Shown here piece after piece: positions 38,172-44,223 of a DNA stretch of 44,223 nucleotides. The stretch covers positions 1 through 44,223 of the forward strand of contig JAJZUU010000019.1 in NCBI GenBank assembly GCA_021848325.1. The letters are read 5' to 3'. A model generated the notes under the pieces. The model did no database searches, was not told the DNA's origin, and saw only the letters and a program-made list of their open reading frames with translations. A program made the position numbers and the translations under genes. Source of the stretch: Pseudomonadota bacterium. Lineage in GTDB: Bacteria; Pseudomonadota; Gammaproteobacteria; Burkholderiales; JAJZUU01. Position 1 is the stretch's first letter, and the number at the start of each line of letters is the position of its first letter.

Positions 38172-39467
38172 CTAGTTGCCGGTTGCAGCGGAGTCCGCCC
38201 CGGTGCCGGATCGGTGCCGGCCGGCACCATGTTGCCGTTGCGCGCCGTTCCCGGGAGGCGGCCCGTTTTTCGTGACGAGTTCGACCCTGGAGCCCTCGCG
38301 CAACTTGTCGCCGCCGTCTGTCACCACCCATTCCCCGGGGGTGAGGCCCGCATCCACGGCCGCGCTATCGCCCTGGGTCGGTCCCGGCTCGATCGGGCGC
38401 ACCGTGACGGTCCTGTCGGGCTTGACCAGGTAGACGAACGTCCCCCGGCTGCCCTGCTGGATGGCGGCGGTGGGGATCACGGTGGCGCCGCGCCGGACCT
38501 CCAGCAGCATGCGCACGTTCACGAACTGGTTGGGAAACAGCCGGTCGCCGTCATTGGCGAACTGCGCCTTGAGCTTGACGGTGCCGGTGCTCGGATCGAT
38601 CTGGTTGTCCACCGCCAGCAGCCGGCCGCTGGCGAGCCTGACCTTTCCGTCCTGGTTGTAGACATCCACTGCCAGCTTGTCCCCGGCGCGCAGTTTTTGC
38701 ATCACGGCCGGGAGGCTGTGCTCGGGAATGGCGAACACCACGGTCACCGGCTGCAACTGGGTAATCACCACCAGTCCGTTCTGATCGGCGGCATGGACGA
38801 TGTTGCCCGGGTCTACCTGGCGCAGGCCCAACCGCCCGCTGACCGGCGCGGTGATACGGGTGTACACCAGTTGCAGCCGGGCGCTGTCGATCTGGCCCCG
38901 ATCCACCTTGACGGCGCCTTCGTATTGACGCACCAGGGCGGCCTGGGTGTCCAACTGCTGCCGGGCGATGGAATCCTGGGCGGCCAGGGTGCGGTAGCGC
39001 TCCAGGTCGACCCGGGCATTGGCGAGCAGCGCCTGGTCGCGGGCCATCTGCCCTTCCGCCTGGGTCAGTTGCACCTGATAGGGGCGCGGGTCGATCTCCG
39101 CCAGCAGTGCGCCTTTCCCGACCCGCTGGCCCTCGCGGAACAGGACCTTCATCAGTTGCCCGTCCACCCGGGTTTTCACCGTGACCGTGTTGAGCGGCAC
39201 CACCGAGCCGAGGGCGTCGAGATAAACGCTGATATCCCCCCGTTTTGCCGCCGCCGCCGTCACGGGTAGCGCCCCGCGGGCGTTGGCCCCGCGTTTGCCG
39301 CCGTGCTGGGGAGCAATGCCCGGTCGGGTAAAGATGACGTAGGCGCCGGCGGCCAGAAACCCCAGCAACAACAGCCAGCCCCACCGCAGGCGGAAGGATT
39401 GCGCGGGGCGCGTTTGTCCCTGCCCTTGCGATGGGCTGCCGTTTTTCTCCGCCTTCGGTGTGGTCAC
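38172..39467 (-). CDS. mdtA: RND efflux membrane fusion protein, MdtA-like
   Basis: Periplasmic adaptor, 431 residues. A cytoplasmic start is followed by one membrane helix (about 29-46, WGWLLLLGFLAAGAYVIF). Then come the lipoyl half-motifs (GDISVYLDALGSVVPLNTV, VDGQLMKVLFREGQRVGKG), the helical hairpin (about 120-190) and the barrel (VYTRITAPVSGRLGLRQVDP, IDPSTGTVKLKAQFAN). The C-terminus is Gly/His-rich. The GTG at 39465-39467 is the only start that preserves the membrane anchor; no strong ribosome-binding site is seen. First gene of mdtABC-channel, 25 bp after an unrecognised gene on the same strand. Confidence 0.94.
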   Translation of the reverse strand: MTTPKAEKNGSPSQGQGQTRPAQSFRLRWGWLLLLGFLAAGAYVIFTRPGIAPQHGGKRGANARGALPVTAAAAKRGDISVYLDALGSVVPLNTVTVKTRVDGQLMKVLFREGQRVGKGALLAEIDPRPYQVQLTQAEGQMARDQALLANARVDLERYRTLAAQDSIARQQLDTQAALVRQYEGAVKVDRGQIDSARLQLVYTRITAPVSGRLGLRQVDPGNIVHAADQNGLVVITQLQPVTVVFAIPEHSLPAVMQKLRAGDKLAVDVYNQDGKVRLASGRLLAVDNQIDPSTGTVKLKAQFANDGDRLFPNQFVNVRMLLEVRRGATVIPTAAIQQGSRGTFVYLVKPDRTVTVRPIEPGPTQGDSAAVDAGLTPGEWVVTDGGDKLREGSRVELVTKNGPPPGNGAQRQHGAGRHRSGTGADSAATGN

Positions 39468-39492
39468 TTTAGTTCACCGCCTACTCATGTTG

Positions 39493-40161
39493 TCAGACTT
39501 CCCGGGGCTGCCCGTCGGCATAGGCCGTGGATACGGGTTGCCCCCCAATCGCCATCTGTTTTTGTTCCAGTTCCACATAGTGCGCGAAGCCGAAATAGCC
39601 CAACCTATCGAGCTCGCGCGCCACTTGGGCGGCACAGACCGGTGCCGCAGACCCAAGCCCGAAGGCGTCGCAGGCCTTGGCAAGAAAGGTGTTGGGTCTT
39701 GCGGCGCGGTGAATGGCACAATCGGCGCACGGCTGAGGGCATGGCCGGCCGGTCCCCGCGCCGGATGCCATGGGGTCCGGGTTGGAGACCTCCCTCAAAA
39801 TCGCATCCCTTGCGTCCCGGCCGGCGCCGCGGCCGACCAAGCGCAAGAAGATCGCGATGATACTCCGCGCCCCCCGCGGCGGCCAACCGGATTCGCCGCC
39901 CCCTGCTCCCTGGGCGCGACGGGCCCGCCCTGCTTGCTTTCCGGCTTGTCGCTCCGGGTACGCATTGCTTTCTTCTGTTTGCTTGCGAGGGGCCGGGGCA
40001 GGCCATAGGCTCCATGCGCCGCCCCGGGCCGCCGTGAAGGCCAAAGATGGCGGGACGCAAGCCCTGCGGCCCGCATGCGGGCGAGAGCGGGAGCGATCGC
40101 GAATGGGTTGCCGCCCGGCAAGGGGCCTCGTTGGCAGGATGTAAGCACTCGCTGTTTTCAT
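39493..40161 (-). CDS. Unrecognised gene upstream of mdtA
   Basis: A 222-codon frame beginning MKTASAYILPTRPLAGRQPI with a good GGAGG ribosome-binding site 6-7 bases before the ATG, which favours real translation. The first 100 residues are Arg/Pro/Ala-rich and low in complexity. The last 90 look more like a folded protein and hold five cysteines (CPQPCADCAIH, KACDAFG, APVCAAQV) followed by ARELDRLGYFGFAHYVELEQ. I do not recognise a family. It could be a short real gene preceding mdtA in the same operon, a remnant, or a chance frame in GC-rich DNA. No other gene is evident between 39468 and 40379. Confidence 0.4.
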   Translation of the reverse strand: MKTASAYILPTRPLAGRQPIRDRSRSRPHAGRRACVPPSLAFTAARGGAWSLWPAPAPRKQTEESNAYPERQAGKQAGRARRAQGAGGGESGWPPRGARSIIAIFLRLVGRGAGRDARDAILREVSNPDPMASGAGTGRPCPQPCADCAIHRAARPNTFLAKACDAFGLGSAAPVCAAQVARELDRLGYFGFAHYVELEQKQMAIGGQPVSTAYADGQPREV

Positions 40162-40272
40162 GGGGATGCCTCCTTCATTCGGGTTCTCGGAACCGGAGGC
40201 GCAAGCACGCCTCACCAACCCATATGCTAAGGCCGGCCCCGGTAATGGTGCCGCCTGCTTGTGCAAAGTTGC

Positions 40273-40287
40273 GTAAACTTTCGTAAA
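40273..40287. promoter_or_regulatory. CpxR-box-like direct repeat GTAAA-N5-GTAAA
   Basis: GTAAA (40273-40277) and GTAAA (40283-40287), 10 bp start to start, match the consensus published for CpxR binding (GTAAA, 4-8 bp, GTAAA). It lies in the divergent intergenic region, about 92 bp before the cpxR-like start and 111 bp before the gene preceding mdtA. This suggests autoregulation and control of the pump operon by the adjacent two-component system. Confidence 0.6.
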
Positions 40288-40342
40288 GGCGGCGGTTAGG
40301 GGGTGCCCCCACTGCCGCCGCTTGTGGCATCATGGTGTCAGC

Positions 40343-40369
40343 TCCTTGCTGTCCTTGCTGTCCTTGCTG
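40343..40369 (+). repeat. Three tandem copies of TCCTTGCTG before cpxR
   Basis: Exact 9-bp unit repeated three times directly upstream of the regulator start. In the frame open from an ATG at 40332 it encodes a CCPCCPC-like leader joined to the regulator, but that ATG has no ribosome-binding site. It is more probably untranslated leader prone to slippage. Confidence 0.6.
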
Positions 40370-40379
40370 GAACATGACG

Positions 40380-41084
40380 ATGTCGCGCATTTTGCTGGCG
40401 GACGACGATGCAGAGCTCTGCGAGATGCTCGCGGAGTATCTTGCCGCCGAAAGCTTCACCGTCATCACCGCCCACGACGGTGAAGCGGCCCTGGCCGCAG
40501 CCAAGGCCGGTCAATTCGACCTGGTCATTCTGGACGTGATGATGCCGCGCAAAAACGGATTCGACGTCTTGCGCGAGTTGCGTACCTGGTCCGTCACGCC
40601 GGTTCTCATGCTGACCGCGCGCGACGAGGACGTGGACAGCATCGTCGGCCTGGAATTGGGCGCGGACGACTACCTGGGCAAGCCGTGCAACCCCCGGGTG
40701 CTGGCGGCCCGGATTCGCGCCATATTGCGGCGTGCCGAATCGCGCCACAAGGGGGAGGAGGTCCAGCTTTCGGGGGACATCCTGCGGGTGGGGGACGTGG
40801 AAATGCATCTCGGTTCCCGGACGGTGTTTCGCCTCGGCAGGCCGGTTGGCATGACCAGCACCGAATATGCGGTGCTGGAGGTGTTGTTGAGGGAGGCCGG
40901 GAGCGCGGTCTCCAAGTCCGACCTGTCGGACTTGGCCCTGGGCCGCAAGCGCACCCGTTTCGACCGAAGCCTGGACATGCACGTAAGCAGCATACGCAAA
41001 AAACTGGGGCCCTTTGCGGACGGCGCGGAGCGGATCAAGACCGTGCGCGGGATCGGTTATCAGTACGTGGCGAAGCGAGGCTGA
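40380..41084 (+). CDS. cpxR: CpxR-like OmpR-family response regulator
   Basis: A 234-residue regulator. The receiver domain has D9-D10, phospho-acceptor D52 in VILDVMMPRKNG and K101 in YLGKP. The C-terminal winged helix (about 130-232) has TSTEYAVLEVLLREAG, LDMHVSSIRKKLGP and IKTVRGIGYQY. LADDDAELCEMLAEYL and GLELGADDYLGKP are close to CpxR. Of the two in-frame ATGs (40374, 40380) the second has GGA at proper distance. A Cys-rich extension starting at 40332 is possible but unsupported. The kinase gene starts 6 bp after the stop. A CpxR-type box lies upstream. The alternative BaeR identity cannot be excluded by eye. Confidence 0.85.
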   Translation: MSRILLADDDAELCEMLAEYLAAESFTVITAHDGEAALAAAKAGQFDLVILDVMMPRKNGFDVLRELRTWSVTPVLMLTARDEDVDSIVGLELGADDYLGKPCNPRVLAARIRAILRRAESRHKGEEVQLSGDILRVGDVEMHLGSRTVFRLGRPVGMTSTEYAVLEVLLREAGSAVSKSDLSDLALGRKRTRFDRSLDMHVSSIRKKLGPFADGAERIKTVRGIGYQYVAKRG

Positions 41085-41090
41085 GACCGT

Positions 41091-42482
41091 ATGCACCGGC
41101 TGTTCTGGAAGTTTTTCCTGTCGTTTTGGGTGGCGCTGGTCCTGTTTGCCGGGGCGACGCTGCTTGCCGCGTCCCATTATCTCGACCAGTTTCGCGAACA
41201 GGATCAGGCGGCCAAACCCTTCGGGCGTATGACCCGGGAGGTGGCCGAAGCGCAAATGGCGGCTCAGCGCAACGGGATCGATGGTCTGAAGAAATGGGCG
41301 CGCAAGGCGGACAACCAGGATCTGATCCCGATACTGGTCCTCGACGGAAACGGCGCCGATCTCCTGGGGCGAGAAGTTCAACAGGGAGTGTTGTCGCACC
41401 TGTCCCGCCATATCAAACGAGCGCAGCAAGCGCGCGATGGCGCGCTCCCTGCCGTGGTTTATCTCAACGACCATACCCAGTTCTGGCTCATGCCGGACTT
41501 TCACAACGTCACCCTTGGCCGCCTCCTCAGCCGGCCCCGGGTGTTGGCGATGCCGCTGATATTGGCCGCCCTCGTCGGCGGCCTGGCGTGCTTCCTTCTC
41601 GTGCGCTACTTGACTGCGCCCGTCGAACAACTGCGCTGCGCCACGGAGGCCTACGCGGAAGGCGACTTGAGCCACCGGGTCGCCCCCCTGCTGGGCGGGC
41701 GCCGCGACGAAATCGCCGATCTCGCCTTTGCCTTCGACCGCATGGCGGAACGGTTGAGCAGCCTGATGCTTTCCCACAAGCAATTGCTCCGGGATGTTTC
41801 CCACGAGCTGCGTTCCCCGCTGGCACGGTTGCAGGCGGCACTCGGATTGGCGCGCCGGCGCGCCGGCAAAGAAGCCGGGCCGGAGCTGGACCGGATCGAG
41901 CGGGAGGCCGAGCGTCTCAACGACCTCATCGGCCAGCTGCTTGCGCTCGCGCGCCTTGAATCCGGCGCGCAGACCCCGCCGATGGAGCCGGTGGACCTCC
42001 AGGAGCTACTGGAGACGGTGGCATCGGATGCCGCGCTGGAGGCGCGCGCCCGTCAGTGCGCCGTGGTGCTGGAACATGGCGAGCGGATCGTGATTCAGGG
42101 AAACCCGGCCCTGTTGCACAGCGCGCTGGAGAACGTCATGCGCAACGCCGTCAGGTATACCGCCCAAGGTTCCGCCATCACTCTTTCGTCCCGGCGCGAC
42201 CAAGACCGGCCCGACCAATGGCTGATAGAAATAAGCGACCGGGGCCCTGGCGTTCCGGAAGAAATGCTGCCGCACCTGTTCGAGCCTTTTGTGCGCGTCG
42301 GCGATGCCCGCGACCGCACCACCGGCGGGTATGGGCTGGGTCTTTCCATCGCCGAGCGGGCTATCCGTTCCCACCGCGGCACGATCTTGGCGAGAAACCG
42401 GCGGGAGGGGGGCCTGACGGTGACCATCCAACTGCCCGTAGCCGCTGCCGCAGACGGCCGGGGAAAGTCGGACGGCGGATAA
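41091..42482 (+). CDS. cpxA: CpxA-like sensor histidine kinase
   Basis: Partner kinase of the upstream regulator, 463 residues. TM1 is at about 7-28, a periplasmic sensor at 29-150 and TM2 at 151-172. HAMP follows (LTAPVEQLRCATEAYAEGDL). The phosphoacceptor H238 is in LLRDVSHELRSPLARLQ, and ATP-binding boxes are ENVMRNAVRYT, ISDRGPGVPEEML, LFEPFVRVG and GGYGLGLSIAERAI. The layout and H-box match CpxA, a sensor of envelope stress. The gene ends 2 bp before the convergent gene on the minus strand, leaving no room for a separate terminator. Confidence 0.88.
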   Translation: MHRLFWKFFLSFWVALVLFAGATLLAASHYLDQFREQDQAAKPFGRMTREVAEAQMAAQRNGIDGLKKWARKADNQDLIPILVLDGNGADLLGREVQQGVLSHLSRHIKRAQQARDGALPAVVYLNDHTQFWLMPDFHNVTLGRLLSRPRVLAMPLILAALVGGLACFLLVRYLTAPVEQLRCATEAYAEGDLSHRVAPLLGGRRDEIADLAFAFDRMAERLSSLMLSHKQLLRDVSHELRSPLARLQAALGLARRRAGKEAGPELDRIEREAERLNDLIGQLLALARLESGAQTPPMEPVDLQELLETVASDAALEARARQCAVVLEHGERIVIQGNPALLHSALENVMRNAVRYTAQGSAITLSSRRDQDRPDQWLIEISDRGPGVPEEMLPHLFEPFVRVGDARDRTTGGYGLGLSIAERAIRSHRGTILARNRREGGLTVTIQLPVAAAADGRGKSDGG

Positions 42483-42484
42483 CG

Positions 42485-43192
42485 CTACCTTACGCTGTAG
42501 CCTCGGGCCGCCAGGCACGCCGTCATGGCGCGACGGTAATCGGCGCGCTTCTGCCCGAGCCGGGATTCCGACATGTCGCCAGGGGGCTGCGTCGGATCAA
42601 AGCCGGTCTGGCCCACCGCCCAATGGTGGCATTCGTAACGATCGGTCGCCTGCTGCTGCTGGCTTTGCCCCTTTTCCGGGTAGATGAACAGTTGCTCCGT
42701 CGAGGGCGGCTGCGATGACGGCGGCTGCGTGGAGACCTGACTTTCCGGCGGCGCTTCCGTGACAACGTACGTGTGCTCCGCGGGGCTCCACGCGTAGTAC
42801 ACGTCGTTGGCGTAATAGTAGGGCACGCCGCCCACCCAGAGGGTGGTGTAGAACGGCGGCAATACCGAAATCGCGAGCCCCAGGGGAGGCGTCACTACGA
42901 CGAAGCGCGGTCCGAATGGGCGGTACCACACGCCGCCGCTAAAAAAATAGCGTACGCCGCGGAACGGAACGGCACGGTAGCCGAAGGGCAGCCGGTCCAC
43001 GGCAAAGCCGCGGCGGGGATAGTAGCGGTCATGGTGATAGCGGTGATCCATCCGATAGCCGCGCTCCCCATGGTCCTGGCGCCCCCCGTGCCATTCGCCT
43101 CCATGGTCCCGGTCGGCCCATGCCGGAGCGATCGCGGTGCACGACAAGAGTGCCAGCGCAGCGGTTGCAGCCGCCAGGTGATAGGTCTTCAT
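42485..43192 (-). CDS. Exported DUF6515-like protein with a C-terminal YECxxWAV module
   Basis: The 235-residue protein has a signal peptide (residues 1-26, ending APAWA) and a His/Arg/Gly-rich linker. Next is a Tyr/Gly/Pro-rich domain (about 62-145, RLPFGYRAVPFRGVRYFFSG, WVGGVPYYYANDVYYAW), as in the DUF6515 family of unknown function. A Pro/Ser/Gln linker leads to a C-terminal module (168-235) with YPEKGQSQQQQATDRYECHH, WAVGQTGFDP and YRRAMTACLAARGYSVR, containing two cysteines. The same module is found, split by an insertion, in the next gene upstream. ATG at 43192 with GAGGGG ribosome-binding site. Probably an envelope protein; a link to the adjacent envelope-stress kinase is inference only. 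Confidence 0.75.
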   Translation of the reverse strand: MKTYHLAAATAALALLSCTAIAPAWADRDHGGEWHGGRQDHGERGYRMDHRYHHDRYYPRRGFAVDRLPFGYRAVPFRGVRYFFSGGVWYRPFGPRFVVVTPPLGLAISVLPPFYTTLWVGGVPYYYANDVYYAWSPAEHTYVVTEAPPESQVSTQPPSSQPPSTEQLFIYPEKGQSQQQQATDRYECHHWAVGQTGFDPTQPPGDMSESRLGQKRADYRRAMTACLAARGYSVR

Positions 43193-43241
43193 GTCAGCCC
43201 CTCGTTTTCGTCGAATGTGGTCACCAGGGTGTTTTTGCCTC

Positions 43242-43288
43242 AGAGGTTGTGAATATACCCGCCGCGCGACGGTTTCTTCACAACCTCT
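43242..43288 (-). repeat. 12-bp inverted repeat between the two paired envelope genes
   Basis: AGAGGTTGTGAA (43242-43253) and TTCACAACCTCT (43277-43288) form a perfect 12-bp stem around 23 nt that can itself fold (CCG...CGG). It begins at the stop codon of the upstream gene. Without a following U-run it is more like an RNA-stabilising or attenuating stem than a terminator. Confidence 0.55.
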
Positions 43289-43887
43289 CAGCGGATCATG
43301 TAGCCGCGGCCCTCGAGACAAGCGGCCATGGCGCGGCGGTAGTTTTGCGCCTGCTGGTCGGCAACGGCCTCACGCTGTGCAGCCCCCTCATTATTATAGC
43401 GTTGCTGTAGCCGATCGGCCTGCTCCTGGCGCGCCGCGTCCGACGAGGCGCCGATCAGCGCCCCCGCCACGGCGCCGACCAGCGCGCCCTCCCCGGCCTC
43501 CCGCGGCCGCGAAACCGCGGCGCCAATCACTGCGCCGGTGGCCGCACCCGCTACCGTGCCGCTGCCCGGCGGCGGCATCGGCACGACCGTCACCCCCGGC
43601 GGTGCCATGGGCTGGGGTTGGCCGGGATCGAACCCGGTCTGCTTCACGGCCCAAAGATAGCACTCGTAGCGATCGCGATCCTGCTGGGCCGGGCTCTGGC
43701 CGGCGGTCGGATAGAAATAGACCCGGGTCGACGGCGGCGCCGCGCTGCGCTGCATAGGGGGCCGCGCCGGCGGCGACGCGCATGCCCCGGTCGCCAGGCT
43801 CGCGGCCAAGACCAGCAACGGCAGCCCCAGGCGGCGGGGACGCGAGGGATCAACAGCCGGTTGTTGCGCTACATATATAGACGACAT
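43288..43887 (-). CDS. Glycine-zipper envelope protein sharing the YECxxWAV module
   Basis: The 199-residue protein has an N-terminal hydrophobic segment (LGLPLLVLAASLATGAC, Cys36). It may be a lipoprotein, although the lipobox is not ideal. It then has YFYPTAGQSPAQQDRDRYEC and LWAVKQTGFDPGQPQP (58-92), a glycine-zipper region (108-147, GTVAGAATGAVIGAAV, GALVGAVAGALIGAS), and a C-terminal end QNYRRAMAACLEGRGYMIR. The flanking pieces match the C-terminal module of the gene downstream, with the zipper inserted between them. Glycine-zipper segments are common in outer-membrane-associated small proteins. ATG at 43887. Function not known. Confidence 0.72.
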   Translation of the reverse strand: MSSIYVAQQPAVDPSRPRRLGLPLLVLAASLATGACASPPARPPMQRSAAPPSTRVYFYPTAGQSPAQQDRDRYECYLWAVKQTGFDPGQPQPMAPPGVTVVPMPPPGSGTVAGAATGAVIGAAVSRPREAGEGALVGAVAGALIGASSDAARQEQADRLQQRYNNEGAAQREAVADQQAQNYRRAMAACLEGRGYMIR

Positions 43888-43963
43888 GAGTTGCTGCCCT
43901 TACCCCTTTTCCCGTCAAAGGCCGGGACCGGCAGTCCCCGCGTGGGGGTCGATAGTCATGATC

Positions 43964-44131
43964 CTAGGAGCCTGTCGGACTTAAAGGAAATCGGCTGCAA
44001 ATCCGCCTGACCGGTCCATATTTCGCCGCTTTTTTGGTCAATAGAACGACTATTGACCTGCAAAATCGACAAAATCTGTCCTCGACCAGCCGAATTTTCG
44101 CTTCGATTCTTCAAGTCCGACAGGCTCCTAG
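43964..44131 (+). repeat. 168-bp MITE-like repeat, copy 4
   Basis: Full-length copy with intact 19-bp ends and internal stem. It differs from copies 1 and 3 at two positions shared with copy 2, so it belongs to that subgroup but lacks the 39-bp insertion. It lies 76 bp upstream of the glycine-zipper gene start, where it could affect expression. Confidence 0.9.
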
Positions 44132-44223
44132 AAACGGCAGTTGACCGGGTTGGAGTGTGCGGTTTGCAGGGTGCAGGGCGAGGCGCGACGAGAGCGTGGC
44201 TGTTGCCGCTTCAGCGGCTTTAC
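44132..44223. other. Right-edge segment with an echo of the 60-residue gene
   Basis: Bases 44140-44165 match 24343-24368 at 24 of 26 positions. Read on the minus strand in the same frame the segment encodes KPHTPTRSTA before being cut by repeat copy 4. No start codon is visible upstream of it before an in-frame stop near 44111-44113 from the window's right end. A small stem (GCCGC/GCGGC) lies at 44205-44218. I see no intact gene here. Confidence 0.4.

Noticed and set aside
40332-40379. Cys-rich N-terminus as the true start of CpxR
   Set aside because: There is no ribosome-binding site at 40332, the leader is encoded by a tandem repeat, and ATG 40380 gives the conserved family start.
1133-44131. 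The 168-bp repeats as a CRISPR array
   Set aside because: Copies are kilobases apart, occur in both orientations, and no cas gene or regular spacer exists.

Overview
The window looks like chromosome of a GC-rich betaproteobacterium, probably a facultatively anaerobic or respiratory environmental strain. The evidence is the conserved housekeeping order topA-smg-dprA / lysM-def-fmt-htpX-rsmB-DUF4390-ntrY-ntrX followed by a trkA remnant, plus a formate dehydrogenase-N locus with a complete selenocysteine cassette. I cannot name the species from sequence alone.

Layout. (1) 1-1.1 kb: decayed type I restriction-modification methyltransferase (hsdM) remnant. (2) 1.3-14.9 kb: housekeeping block. topA, smg, dprA and a LysM protein lie on the minus strand. 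Divergent from them are def, fmt, htpX, rsmB, a DUF4390 gene, ntrY and ntrX on the plus strand, ending in a truncated trkA. (3) 15.2-20.4 kb: a TPR gene, then a MarR-regulated EmrAB-type MFS tripartite export operon (marR, outer-membrane lipoprotein, emrA, emrB). The marR promoter has a near-ideal -35/-10 pair overlapped by a palindromic operator. (4) 20.5-30.0 kb, minus strand: fdnG (selenocysteine UGA codon read through), fdnH, fdnI, fdhE, an unrecognised 60-codon gene, selA, selB and the tRNA-Sec gene selC. Enzyme, maturation factor and most of the Sec decoding machinery are together; selD is not in the window. (5) 30.5-39.5 kb, minus strand: mdtA-mdtB-mdtC-type RND multidrug efflux operon with its own outer-membrane lipoprotein. 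(6) 39.5-42.5 kb: a poorly characterised ORF upstream of mdtA, and a divergent CpxR/CpxA-like two-component system. A GTAAA-N5-GTAAA motif, matching the known CpxR box, lies between them. (7) 42.5-43.9 kb: two exported proteins sharing the same C-terminal cysteine-containing module.

A 168-bp non-coding repeat with 19-bp terminal inverted repeats occurs four times (1133, 14856, 20682, 43964). It sits at block boundaries. One copy supplies the topA stop codon, one caps the trkA remnant, and one lies between selB and selC. Two copies are identical to each other; the other two share two diagnostic substitutions, one of them with a 39-bp insertion. It behaves like a recently active MITE whose transposase is not in the window.

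How the genes work together: FdnGHI oxidises formate at the periplasmic face and passes electrons to quinone. SelA, SelB and selC insert its selenocysteine, and FdhE matures it. The two efflux systems each carry inner-membrane pump, adaptor and outer-membrane channel genes, and each lies beside a plausible regulator (MarR and CpxRA). The least explained items are the 60-codon gene between fdhE and selA (with a synonymous-substitution echo at the right edge), the repeat family, the hairpin in the fdnG leader, the palindrome cluster at 30.25-30.41 kb, and the paired C-terminal modules.
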